DNA of 64,000 bases from Micropterus salmoides (Eukaryota > Chordata > Actinopteri > Centrarchiformes > Centrarchidae), in the NCBI RefSeq assembly GCF_014851395.1, contig NW_024041373.1, positions 868,001 through 932,000 on the forward strand, read 5' to 3'. The notes beneath the pieces were generated by a model that made no database searches, had not been told where the DNA came from, and was given only the letters and a program-made list of their open reading frames with translations. The first letter of the stretch is position 1. Each line of letters opens with the position of its first letter. This document shows positions 47,701 to 59,100 of the stretch, one piece after another. Both the position numbers and the translations under genes were made by a program.

Positions 47701-50700
47701 TTGATAAGTGCATGGACATATCCCGTTGCACACAAAGCTCAGGAAGAAGATTCAGTTTCTCAAAACTTAAGCTATCAGTGAAGTTGTCGTGCCCACTTCG
47801 TAATGATTGAAAACATTGTTATTAATAGAAGTTCTCAGTTGAAAAGCTGGGAACCCGTCTTCACCACTGTGTTTGTCATGAATTGCCTCTAGGCGAGAGT
47901 CAGAGAGGAGAAACCATTCATTGGCCCGTCATGCTGATATCCTGGCTGCTGTGGAGACACGCCTCTCTCTGCTCAACATGACCTTCATGAAATATGTCGA
48001 CTCCAACCTCTGCTGCTTCATCCCTGGAAAGGTTAGCTCAGCTGCCTCTGCACCACAACACAGCAGCAGCAATCTTACAGTGGACCAATGGAAATGCCTC
48101 TTTAAAAGGCCTCCTTCAATTACAGCAGCAAGCTCACATTAATCAGTTTTATTTTATGCCATGATGTCTTAGTCACAGACTCACAGATTCTACCCATGCT
48201 TTAAAGAAGATAGATAAGAGATGTTAGGAGGAAGAAGATCAGATATAAGAAATCCTTGTTATTTTGCTTAAAAGTCCTCATGGGAGGGTTTTCAGGTCTA
48301 TTTTCTGTGCTCTTATCTGAATCAGGGGTATGCCAGTGTTTGTACAGAACAACTTTTAGTATTTATGTGAAAACATCATAAGATTTATTTTAAAAAGAGG
48401 CGGGGTACACCATGGACATGTCCAAGTCAATCACAGGGCTGAGGCAGAGAGATGGACACAATACTGTATAATTTTTTCAAAATACACCATTACTGTCTAG
48501 ACAAATGGAGTGAACTACACAACATACTGTAAATGAGATTTAGTCATTTGAGTTATTACAAATACACGGTGCCCGGGAGGTGGACCTTTTTATTATTCTG
48601 CGTCTGTTGACTTTAATTTACATAAGTATGCAGCGTCTTAAAAACACAGACCCCAGCTTTTTAGCTGCCCATGCATTCCTTAGAAAAAGCTGGACTCACC
48701 GATTGCGGTTGTCAGACCTGGACTAAATCTAAATTTCGTCTCAGCCATAACCTAAGTGTGTTTTCTGGTTTCCTGTTTTCCTGTTTTATTTGCAATGTCC
48801 TGATCACGTGCTGATGTGTGTCGTCAGGTGATAGATGAGATTTACCGCGTTCTGCGTTACGTGAACTCCACTAGAGCCCCCCAGCGGGCTCATGAGGTTC
48901 TGCAGGAGTTGAGGGATATCTCCTCCATGGCCATGGAGTACTTTGATGAGAAGATTGTCCCCATCCTGAAGAAGAAGCTGCCAGGGGCCGACCTGTCCGG
49001 CCGCCTCATTGGCTCTGCACCAGGTAATGGACACGGATTTGTCCTGGCTTGTAAAGTTAGAGTTCAAAGACAAATTCCCATAATGCAGCTCTCAGTATAT
49101 CTGCTCTCAATAAGGCAATAACAATATGTGATAAAAATGACAGCTCTTGCAGTGACAGTCCCGTTTAGATAGTTAGAGGTTAACTGTTCACCACCAGATT
49201 CTTATTTTGACATTTAAAAGATATAGGCATATATGGCTAAAACGTCTGGAAATTGAAAACTTGTACCACGTGGCGCAATACATTGGACATAAATTTGACA
49301 CTGGTTTCAATACAAACAACGAAAGCAGTTATGTCCTATACTATGAGTGGCTCTGACCATGAGTTTGTATTGACTTTGTCAAAATCAAATCATGAATTTT
49401 CTTTCAGTTTGGTATTGGAGATGGTCCTAAATACTATAAACCCCATGGGCCTGACACTGTTTCTATGGTATATGTAATTTTATGTTGTATACTAGGGCTG
49501 CATGATAAATGTAAGCTAATCTATGTCGTCATGTGTGATTACATAACCACAAAAAGGGTGATAAGTTAGCTGTAGCCTTTTGAACTGACTTGCCTGTCAG
49601 TCACTTCTCATCAACCAACCAATCACAGCCGGGATGGGGCGGGACATTAAAAAAAAGTTTGTACTAGCAAACTTTACAATGTTGAACAATATGATTATTG
49701 ACAAGTCAGCATTAACAAATTAAAGACTAATGTAGAGCCTTTTCTAATGATTAAATAAATAAAATTAAAAAACCCACAGAAATTAAACTGCTGTAACTGT
49801 ATATATTAAACTAGTGGTAAAATATCCAACGAAGGTTAAAATCAAGGGCAACTGGACTTGGTTGAAGAGACTGGAAGACGTTTCGTCCCTCATCCAAAGG
49901 ACTTCTTCAGTTCTGACTGACTGGCAGGGAAACTCAGCTATTTAACCTCAGTGGGGTCGTTTGCCAGGATCGTCGATACTGCTGGTTCGTTAGTGTTCCT
50001 TGTTGCTGTGACGACAGTCGTTACAGTCGTTAAGACTACCTGTGGCCAAGACTGAACGACCATCGTTGGTATCTTCACCTGAGGCCAATAGGTTACGTTT
50101 GTTGAGTTTCCTGGGAAGTGATGAAAGGACAGCATTGTAAGTGGGGGATAAGTGGTGGCGTAGACCCCCTCCCCTGTTCAACCACTATGACCTGGATGAC
50201 TGAGAATCTTCATAGACATAGTGGTAAAATAATAATGAATATAGTTATTAATGTTATACTAACAGATTACTATTAACTGAACATTATTCTCTTTATTTAA
50301 TGTTATATTATTGTACTAATACACTGTGTGTACTAGTTCCTCCTCCAGCTTGTGGATAGAGTCTGTACAGTGGACAGATGTAGATTTAGCCAGAGTCACA
50401 ATGCCAATGTGCCAATATTTACTCCTTCTAGCTGCCTCCTCCGTAGAGCAACATGCTCCCCTTGGTCAGTTTTATATCGGTTTTCTAGTTGTTGTCATAA
50501 ATATTGTTTATCGTTTAATTTTGTTCAAGTTGAGAAATACACATTTCAAAATGTCAGTATTTTCCTTGATAATCAAGCAAGTAGACTCATAATACCGTTT
50601 TTCCCCCCAATCAAATTCCAATATTGCCCACAATAATCCAGTATGACTTTTTCTCCAAATCGTGCTGCCCTATTATATACAGTAGATAGTGATAAATTAC

Positions 50701-51589
50701 ATTTGCACGCAACTCAGTTGAGTCTGTTTATAGATACAATAATCAGATTACGCATGCTTTTTAGTAAAGAACCAATAGAGCCCAACTATCTGTCACCTAA
50801 CTATGTCTAACAGTCAATGAAACAGTGAACTGGACTTTTACTTCCAGAGCGCTGGACACCTAAAATAATTCCTTCCACTTGGCAAATCTATAATCAGACA
50901 GATACCTCATGCTTAACCATTGCTAATATTAAAGAACTGTTAAGGGGAGCGCTAGTAGAAAAGGCCCTGTCCTGCTGCATTCTTACTTTTGCCATGCAGG
51001 ATTGCTTCTTTTTGTGGTGTTTTTAAGTGCAGCAGTAAAATCCTGAAGACCTCTGACCCTCTATCCTGTTCCCTCAGTGGCAGGTCCATCTACCTCCCTG
51101 ACCACCATGTCCCTGCTGGCTAAGAACACGCCGTCGCGCTCTGAGATGACCAAGGTACAGCAGCAGGTAAAGGTGAACGGGGCGTCAATGACAGTACTGC
51201 GGCGGGAGATGCAGGAAATCCGTGTCAAGCAGCTGGAGCAGCAGAAGCAGCTGCAGGACCAGGAGCAGAAGCTGCTGGAACAGACCCAGGTGATCGGTGA
51301 GCAGAACGCCCGCCTTGCCGAGCTGGAACACAAGCTCCGCGAACTGATGGACAGCAGTGCCGCTGCTATGGGAGGACCCAGGCCCAGCACAGCTGTCCCC
51401 TCCACATCCAGTGGCGCTGCAGTGTCTTCCACCGTCGCCAGCTCGTCTGGTACTGTGTTGGCAAGTGGCAGTGTTGCCGCGGCCTCTCTACCTAGAGAGC
51501 CAGAGGGCGAGGGAGGGTCATCACTCAAACGCACCAGAAAGAGCTCAGACCTTCCACGACAGTCCAAACGGCTGCGCAGCAAGAAATAA
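44788..51589 (+). CDS. fbxo28: F-box only protein 28
   Basis: Substrate-recognition subunit of an SCF (SKP1-CUL1-F-box) ubiquitin ligase; the mammalian protein is nuclear and linked to MYC and to mitotic regulation. Five coding exons: 44788-44976, 46286-46395, 47893-48031, 48828-49023, 51078-51589 (TAA). Phases agree and give 381 residues, against about 368 in human. The F-box spans about residues 40-83 (GLPIVAIETILNFLSYDEIS, then SVCKRMDMICQRV) and is split by intron 1. The conserved middle includes HADILAAVETRLSLLNMTF and VIDEIYRVLRYVN. A coiled coil rich in Gln, Glu and Leu lies at about 235-305. A Ser/Ala-rich linker follows, and the protein ends in a basic tail, KRTRKSS...RQSKRLRSKK, a likely nuclear signal. 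The first ATG is used. The gene looks intact. Intron 4 holds a nested transposon. Confidence 0.96.
45500..45516 (+). repeat. Poly(T) run
   Basis: Seventeen T bases in fbxo28 intron 1, possibly the poly(A) end of a minus-strand retroelement. Confidence 0.85.
45957..46215 (-). repeat. tRNA-like SINE in fbxo28 intron 1, minus orientation
   Basis: The reverse complement gives a tRNA-like head with B-box-like ggttcaatcc and a body with gggcaagacactgaacccc. The tail ends in aaagcgctttgagtggtcga. It belongs to the same family as 40148-40350. Within it, a 21-base unit, gtgaattaacattcacacac plus t, is tandemly duplicated at 46040-46081, and each unit is palindromic. Confidence 0.8.
49493..50672. mobile_element. 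hAT-type non-autonomous transposon in fbxo28 intron 4, split by a nested insertion
   Basis: The left end TAGGGCTGCATGAT and the right end ATCGTGCTGCCCTA are inverted repeats matching at 12 of 14 positions. The flanks TTGTATAC (49485-49492) and TTATATAC (50673-50680) match at 7 of 8 positions, as expected for an ageing 8-bp hAT target duplication. Without the nested fragment at 49825-50218 and its duplicated site, the element is about 770 bp with no transposase frame. Confidence 0.75.
49825..50218. mobile_element. Penelope-like retroelement fragment nested in the hAT element
   Basis: gaagagactggaagacgttt followed by cgtccctcatccaaaggact and tcttcagttc is the wording of Penelope-like element ends in fish. 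It is flanked by a 13-base direct repeat, TAGTGGTAAAATA, at 49812-49824 and 50219-50231, which fits the 10-15 bp duplications of that class. The remnant is 394 bp with no reverse transcriptase. Confidence 0.7.
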
Positions 51590-52435
51590 GAGACTCGGTG
51601 TGTCATTTAGTTGGTCGAGTTTTGTTTTAGGTTTCGAGGTCTGACTGATCACACCTTATCCCCAATTCCCGCGTCACCCCCCACCCCACCCACACTCACC
51701 TGTACTGTCTGCGAGATGAGTCGGGACTATCCATGTATGCTTCACCAGTGTTCTCTTTTCAACAAATCCCATGAAAACACCCAAACCAACAAAGTCCATC
51801 GGTCCATACTTTCTGACTCCCCTACCCTGATATTTACTTTTTAAAAAGGCTCCATAATTTCCTAAAACAGATGGACACTTTGGATACTTTTTATCAAGCA
51901 AGGCGGATGAATCTACGTGTGGTGCTCTAGTAGAGTATTTGGGGCAGCAGGACGGTGTATGTGGGACTGAGTCTATATAAACCACAGTGTGTGTGTGTGT
52001 ATTCATGGTGATGGAGGAACATTGTGGCTCACTGAGGGGTTTTTAAAAGTTACTGTACAACAATGGAGCTCTATGGCTCAGAGGAGGAAGTGATATCGGG
52101 CTGTGAGCCACAAACAGTACTTTGTTAGTGGATACAGTCATTGTTGGTTTGGCTTCATACATGGGATTAGTTGACTGGAAAAAAATATAGAATATCACCA
52201 GAATTATCCTTACAAGGCTTCTTAACTACTTAACTAAATCAGAATATAGGCAGGTGGTTGGCCATCGGCATCTAAGAAGACTATTTATGGAAGGTCACAT
52301 TCAAATTACTGTACAGCTTTTTAATGTAGATGCTTTTCTAAGAGGCTCATGTGTTTGCAAAAAATTGGATTTGACAAAACAGAAATTCAGATGTAAATTG
52401 TACAAGTGGTGAGTTCATGTAGTTCCTGTTTCTAA

Positions 52436-52441
52436 AATAAA
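52436..52441 (+). terminator. fbxo28: Possible polyadenylation signal of fbxo28
   Basis: First AATAAA after the fbxo28 stop codon (about 850 bases downstream). A longer 3' UTR is equally possible, since further T-rich and ATTAAA-containing sequence extends to about 54.7 kb. Confidence 0.35.
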
Positions 52442-52444
52442 ATA

Positions 52445-55225
52445 ACCATGAGATTGTATATCGGAAACATACACAACTAAACTGTAAAAATACAGTCATG
52501 ACAGGCCTTAAATTGCAAGTTAGTATAATCTAATCTAACTGAAGTTGAATGTTACTGGTAATCATTGATCTCCTGTCCATTGTCCAATGGGTAGGAAGTC
52601 TAAATCCACAAGCATTCATTTCCTTCACAGTTGCTTCTTCCTAACTTCGGCTAAGTGCAATATAAAACATCTAAAGTAATAAGTAATTTATATTCCTTGC
52701 CAGTACTGATAGTGTCTATCCAAAATTGCTGCTCAGGTAAGTCTGTCTGATCAGTTCTTGAATCCCCGTAAAAAGGAAGGATTGGGTCTTAAAGAAGGAA
52801 AAAGGCAGTGTTCAGCATGAGTCAGCCTGTTACCTGTTGACTCTTGCCTTCCCTGCCTGGCAGATGGTGGAACATGGAAGTAGATGTTATTTGTGAAGGG
52901 ATTTTCCTTTCCACTGTGCCTCAGCAGCCCCTTACGGATATCATTGTCTTCTGATCTTCAGAAATGCAGCAGTGACAATGAAATCCACGGCTCTGGTGTG
53001 TGAAAATAATTTCTTTAAAAGGTTTCCTGCAAGAGTAGACCATTTTTCGCTCTGGTGTGCCTGAAAGCACCTGATCTCTTTTTACATGAGATGTACTGTA
53101 TGTGCTGTGCTAAGGAGGACAAAGAAACGATATAACTGCTCTCCAATGGGAAAGCAGTATTTGGCATCTGTCCTTTGAGGGTCATACAGTGTTTTTACAT
53201 ATTTCAGCCTATTTACAACAATGATGTACAGCTCCCTACAGCTGAACATTATACAGAGTACAGAAAGTGTGTTACATTTTTCTGAATATGTTATTTCTAC
53301 TTTTGGGACAATCACCGATTTCCATTCATTTCACTACAGGAACGTCGTGACTTGATTTTCAGATTATGAAAGAACATAACAGCTGTTCCTGAAAACATCT
53401 TCAAATTTCTCTTCTCTCTGCCAGAATTAATTTATCAAAAGCAGAGGAATATATCATTCAGTTACACAATCATGCTTCAGTTTATACCAACAATTCCTAG
53501 TTAAAATCATTGTTCTTGAGTCTCACAAATATTAACTCAAGGTGCACTTGACCTTAACCCTAACCTGTGATATAGTCAATACTTTGTAAAAAATATTTTA
53601 ACCCTAAGTCACCTGCTAGCTTCTTCTGACTATTTTACCCACATGACATGAAAACTGAGCAAACTCATCTGCTGATGAAGACTTGATGAAGATGAAATAT
53701 GGTTTTAAGTTAGTGTTTCCCAGGCTGATGAATTGTTGTAAATGGGTGGAAACAGGAAAACAATTGTGTGGTCCTCAAAAGTCAAAGTAGAAATGATGTA
53801 AAAATGAAAAAAAACCCCAAGTATATTGTATACGTTAAGACATTTAAAGGGTCTTTTCGCACAAATGATGTATTTTTTCACTTCTCTGTGCCATGCAGAT
53901 TGTTTTGTTTTTTCTTCAACAAGGAAAGTGAATGGAATTGAGCCTAACTGCATGGATGGATGCCACCAGAAGGAAGTAAGAAAATATTCTTTTGACCCTT
54001 TAAATGTCCTTTAAAAAAAAAAAAAAAAAAGTTTTTCAATTTTTCTGTTATAACACCAACTTTAAGTTTATAAGCAGCCTGTTGCAATTAGTATAAGGGA
54101 ACTACCAGAACGTATGACTGGTTTGCAGTGACAGTAAAGGGGAGCTGGAAAAGTATATAAACAGAATGGCTCAGAGTAACATTAGTTTCCTTAGCGGTTG
54201 TTTAAAAAGCGTTGTCTTAGCTCCCCTGTGCAGCAGTACTCCTCCCCTCTCCTGTACAAACTTGTCTCTTGCCTTGTGAGGCTACGTTAACTGTGAGCCC
54301 ATATTGTGGCTGCACTTCTGTTTTTTTTTTTTTTTTTTTTTTTTAAGCTTTTCTGTTCATTGGATGACCTGAACCACTCATGGCATGAACTTCTGGTAAA
54401 GAAACTTTGGAAATGCAGTTCACATCTTGGTGAACCCTAGCGTGTATTATAATGACACTGGGCAAAAAAACACAAGAAGATGTAATCTAGTGGCTTAATT
54501 TGAGACTGCGTCTCAGTTTAGAAAATTGTACTGTAATCTTTATGTACTTTAAAGTGTAGATTGTGAATTATTTCATGTATGTATCCCAAGAAAACTATCT
54601 TTTGAGTTAGCCAGCTTGGGGCTAACTGTACGGTTTTGTTGCACAAATTACTGTTACAAATGTACAAATCAAACATTAAAGCTCAATCTAACTGATGCGT
54701 CTTTTATTTACACCCATTACGATCTCTGTTTTTACAGGCAATGTTCTGCATCCCTAATCAAAAAAGAAATAATATTTTGGACTTTGGTAAAGTTGGTTGA
54801 CCTTACAGTGTTAACACATTTATGGCGTGCCCCTCACCAGCCACAGACATCAGCTGTTGTCAGGGAGCTGGTTGCATTCAGGTATTTCTCATGACATAGA
54901 ATTTAAAATGACTGAAATATTCACCGGTCCAAAATGATGGATGTAAGAGTTTACACAGTGAGAGGGCGGTAGAATAGTAGAAGTAATTATATTGTACAAT
55001 TAAAGCGCTACAAAAAGCAGTACTCCAGTACAGTAATAAAGTGATTCTGATTCAGCTCTTATTGGTTTAAAAGGGGTAACTGCAATGGTGTATAGCCTAA
55101 CAATCGGCAGCGGCTGGGGCATTTTCCTCCAAGGGGGGCTGCCATAACAAAAATCAAGCAAACGTACTTAAGTATCTCAGCAGTGTGTCCAAGCAAAGCC
55201 TAACCAAAGTGCAACATGTGTTATT
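52445..55225. other. fbxo28 to degs1 interval, no gene seen
   Basis: Sequence without recognisable coding exons. It holds an A18 run (54013-54030) and a T24 run (54321-54344). Part of it may be extended fbxo28 3' UTR. Confidence 0.5.
54321..54344 (+). repeat. Poly(T) run of 24
   Basis: Uninterrupted T24 between fbxo28 and degs1. Confidence 0.9.
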
Positions 55226-55227
55226 AA

Positions 55228-55390
55228 GCCTTTGATTTCAGAAATACTTTATTGATCCCTGAGGGGAAATTCTGTGTCACAGTTGCACACATTGCACAAA
55301 CGGTAAAAGGAATATAAATAAAGATAGTGGTATATAGAGAAGTAGTAAAAATAATAATAAAAGAAAATATAAATGAGTGTGGATATGTAC
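55228..55390 (-). repeat. LINE 3'-tail repeat
   Basis: agaaatactttattgatccc followed by tgaggggaaattctgtgtca is a very common fish repeat tail. Similar but degraded wording occurs at 1112-1165 and near 9915-9945. Confidence 0.65.
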
Positions 55391-55432
55391 AATATTTACA
55401 TAGATTAAGGAATTGTTATGGTTTGGGTTTAA

Positions 55433-55640
55433 AATGCACTATATTACCAAAAGTTTTGGGTCGCCTGCCTTTAGATGCACACAGGGTTACTAACACTCCA
55501 CACTTCACCGGTAGGGTGTAGTATGGAGTTGGCCCATCCTTTGCTGCTACAACAGCTTCAGCTATTCTGGGAAGGCTGTTCACAAGGCTTAGGAGTGTGT
55601 TCATGGGAATTTTTGACCATTCTCCTACAAGCGCATTTGT
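55433..55640. repeat. DNA-transposon-derived repeat fragment upstream of degs1
   Basis: atattaccaaaagttttggg, tatggagttggcccatcctt and gtgtgttcatgggaattttt follow the order of a well-known fish non-autonomous element. Only one end is recognisable. It lies within about 0.6 kb of the degs1 start codon, so it may border the promoter. Confidence 0.55.
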
Positions 55641-56170
55641 GATTTGATTACAAACTAACAAGTAGTTAGTTACTGAGCCTCTGTTGTCAACCTTTAATTT
55701 AAGAGAGACCTTACAAACAGCTGGTGCAAGCCAGTACTGAGAAATAAAACGCATCTTCTTTGGGGCGTCCTCCATGATGCTTCCACAGCTCGTGAGCACA
55801 CCAAAGTCAGAAGAACAACTTTCCAACTCGGTAGACGGGACCACTCCATAGTCCGTATATAAAAAGGACCACTCAAGGAGAGAATGAATGCACCAGGTTA
55901 CGTATGAGGAAAGCATGAGGATATATACATGTATGATAATGTATTATGTTTTGTAGGAGGGCGGCGCCATGTCGCCCTCTATCGGTTAGTCGGCGCTGGC
56001 CCGCTGTAGGAGGAGCTGCAGATAATGGGCAGAGCTCAGCTGACTGATGTTGGGGCAGGTCATAGTCTGAGGAGCGAGGAAAGGAAAAGTAGTTTTAAAA
56101 CTACATTGTTAGATTTAGATACTTGTTTGTCTAAAAAAGTTGTTTAGAACATTAACATTAATCGAAAACA

Positions 56171-59100
56171 ATGGGGAACCGGGTCGCCCGTGAAGACTAC
56201 GAATGGGTGTATACGGACCAGCCGCATGCCGACAGGAGAAAAGAGATCTTGGGTGAGCTAGCTTAAGTTATCCGTTTGCAAATTTTGAATAAACGTATTG
56301 TAAACTTTACTTACATGTAACGTTAACTCAGCTGGGTGGTTGTGTCTAATGTTTACTAAGGTTACTTAAATGTGTAATGGTGCATGGATAACGTAACTAC
56401 CACCAGGTAGCTGACTCGGTTTGCTAACGCACCTAAGCTAACGGTTCCCTTTCCGCCGTTGGTTTGTGATGGTGGTATAGCTAACCCACGCAGTTTAAGT
56501 TAGGTTTAAAACTAGGGGCTCTTATACGCCTGTTTAATCACTGGCAATCATCGCCGTGGAGGTTATTAAAAGCTAGATAGTTAGCGTACAAGCTAGTTGC
56601 AGCTTAGGTTGTTTAGCTTAAAATAATATATTATCCGCAGCAATGGAACGTTAAAGCCACAGAGGCGTTATTTAGTCATCTGGGCACTCCCTGAAATGAC
56701 CCAACTTACAGTAAAGCCGCTGTAACGGTTTAGATACTGCCACAAATACAAGGAGCGTAACGGGGGACTAGGCTAACACAAGTCTTTGAAAATGTTTTGA
56801 TTAAACGTGCCTTAAGTTGCAGCTTCAAAGTGTAACGTTATAACTGCAACTGTAAAATTCAGCGTTGCTTTCTTTGCAAACCTTGGGCTCTCAACTAGAC
56901 ATCACTGTAAGCTGTTGTTGTTTGAACATTATCAAAGAATAAAAAAAGACTTGGGCAGTTGAACTGAGATTGAAACATTTAGACTGAAGTCTCTGTGAAG
57001 GATTCACAGAACTGAATTTGAGGGGAAAGTCAGGTGGTCTGCCTCAGTCCCCTGGGACCAGTTATGGATGATTGAGGATATACGTTTTCTGCACATCTAG
57101 CTCTAATGTCTGTTCACTGTTAACATAACACACACTTAAGTTAATTAGTCAACACAAAGTACTGCCATTGTGTTGAGAGAGAGCCCAGAGCCAAGCATAA
57201 AGATGCTCATTGACAGCAGAGCTGTCTCCTGGGCTGAATTATTTATGTGAGTAACGTTACACACTGAATGCAGCAGGGTCAGGGGACTCTCAGGCACTGC
57301 TACTCTACAGATTACCAGACTTGCTGTGAATATGTTTCCAGAAAGTAGCAAACATTTGAAGAGCAGCAAAAAAAAATCTTTTCAGTTCTATTTTATTCAT
57401 CAAGCATCAATTCATAACAGAAGTTCTCTCACTGCACTTTTCATTTAGAGCACGTCTAGACTATTTTTGTAATTAATGCTGGGAATGAAACCTAGTGAAA
57501 GTTGGTAACAAATTCTTTGGCCTTGTAGGGCTGCTCGATGATGGCAAAAATCATAATCACGATAATTTAGCACAGTCACTCAGTGGCTTAGGAAATTTAT
57601 TCAACTTCTAAAATGCAATGATTGATTTAAAGAAATTATTATACATGCCTTACCCCAAAAATCCCAAATAGCCCACGAAATAAGGAATATTAAAGAGGTC
57701 CTATTTTTTTTTTTTTTTTTTTTTTTTTCCGCATTGAGTACAGCTCGTTACATAACACTGAAATTCAGCCGTGGTGTTTTGTTGGGAGATGGAGTAACTT
57801 AAACCATCAGTGCATAATATATTAACATATGTACAGAGGAAAAGTCTGCTAGCATTAGTTATGCAGTGTGAAGTGCCGTAGACTCAAGATAATAATGTTG
57901 ACTAGCAAGTTAGAGCAATTAAAACCCCAAACACAAGCTGAACTTGCCAAAGCCCGGCTGAGAGGGAGTTTGGGCTTTGTAGGGAGGGAAGGGAGCCGTC
58001 GCTGTGAAGGATAGGGGTGTGCTGGATTTATAAAACAGACAAAACCGGAACATCATTGCAAAACGAAATGCAGCACAATAATCATTTTATCTTGATTATC
58101 TTGTTTTGTAAGTGAAAATAAAATTTGCGCTACTATTCACACCCGGCTTTAACTCTGAATGTTGGGTGATCCAATCACAAGTGGACAAAACTTAGAAACA
58201 TAAACAAAATTCTTAGGTTCCTCAGCCAGAAGCTGTAAATACAATTACAGGATTCAGTACTCGCTGAGACTTGTGTTTCTCCTGTACCCTCCCAGTTCTT
58301 AGGCAGTTGGATCACATACATGTAGCCTGGAGGCCTTTGTTTGTTCTTTGCATCTCAAGTGAAGTGGCTGAGCAGCTAAAGCCTAGTGTTGCTTGAGTTT
58401 CTTTTTTTAATCATGGACAGAGATTATAATTATTATTCAGCATTATGTTTCATTGTATTATACTTGGCCTTTTGTACTGTTACTTGATAAACCAAGTTAA
58501 GCTAAGCTAAATTAAACCAGTTAAGCTCTTTGTATGCTTGATGCAGTGTCCTCGGCAACAAGCTGCGCGCCAGCAGAGGTGGCATCATTGCATTAACAAA
58601 GTGATACGATAAAGTGCCTAGTAAAAGTGACGGGCCGGCTGGGGGGGTTACTTCAAATAGAATTCAAGGGAGTCAGGTGGTTTTATTACATTTAACTATT
58701 ATCTGTTTTTAAAAGCTTCAAAACAGGAGATCTTAATAATCTGCTTTTGTGTAAATAATATTTTGTCAGTAGAATCAAACTGTTTACAAGATATTCAACC
58801 TTTTTGTCGTGCTTAAAGATGCAGTGCAGCAATGTTACTATATTGAATATATTATATATACTAAGGATATAGGAAGAGTTAAATATTTGGTCCTAACAGA
58901 GTGCTCCTGCAACATACCTTTTGTTAATTGGGCCAGGGAAACATTCCTTACTAACCTTGTCATTACATCTAATGACACCAAGGTTGTAATTACAGACGAA
59001 AACATTTTGTAGCACAGGAACACACCACCGGCACCACATATTTTAAATTCAATTATCATATAATCAATATCACAAACCACACATTTGCCTCAAAGGACTT

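Noticed and set aside
49836..49930. Hammerhead ribozyme in the Penelope-like fragment
   Set aside because: On the minus strand ggatgagggacgaaac resembles part of the core, but the canonical CUGAUGA is not intact, and I could not pair all three stems by eye. A covariance-model search would decide.
51061..51606. 181-residue minus-strand open frame
   Set aside because: Shadow of the last fbxo28 exon, where the Ser/Ala/Gln-rich codon use keeps the antisense frame open.
55416..55916. 166-residue minus-strand frame upstream of degs1
   Set aside because: It overlaps a DNA-transposon repeat, shows no conserved domain, and looks like a chance frame.
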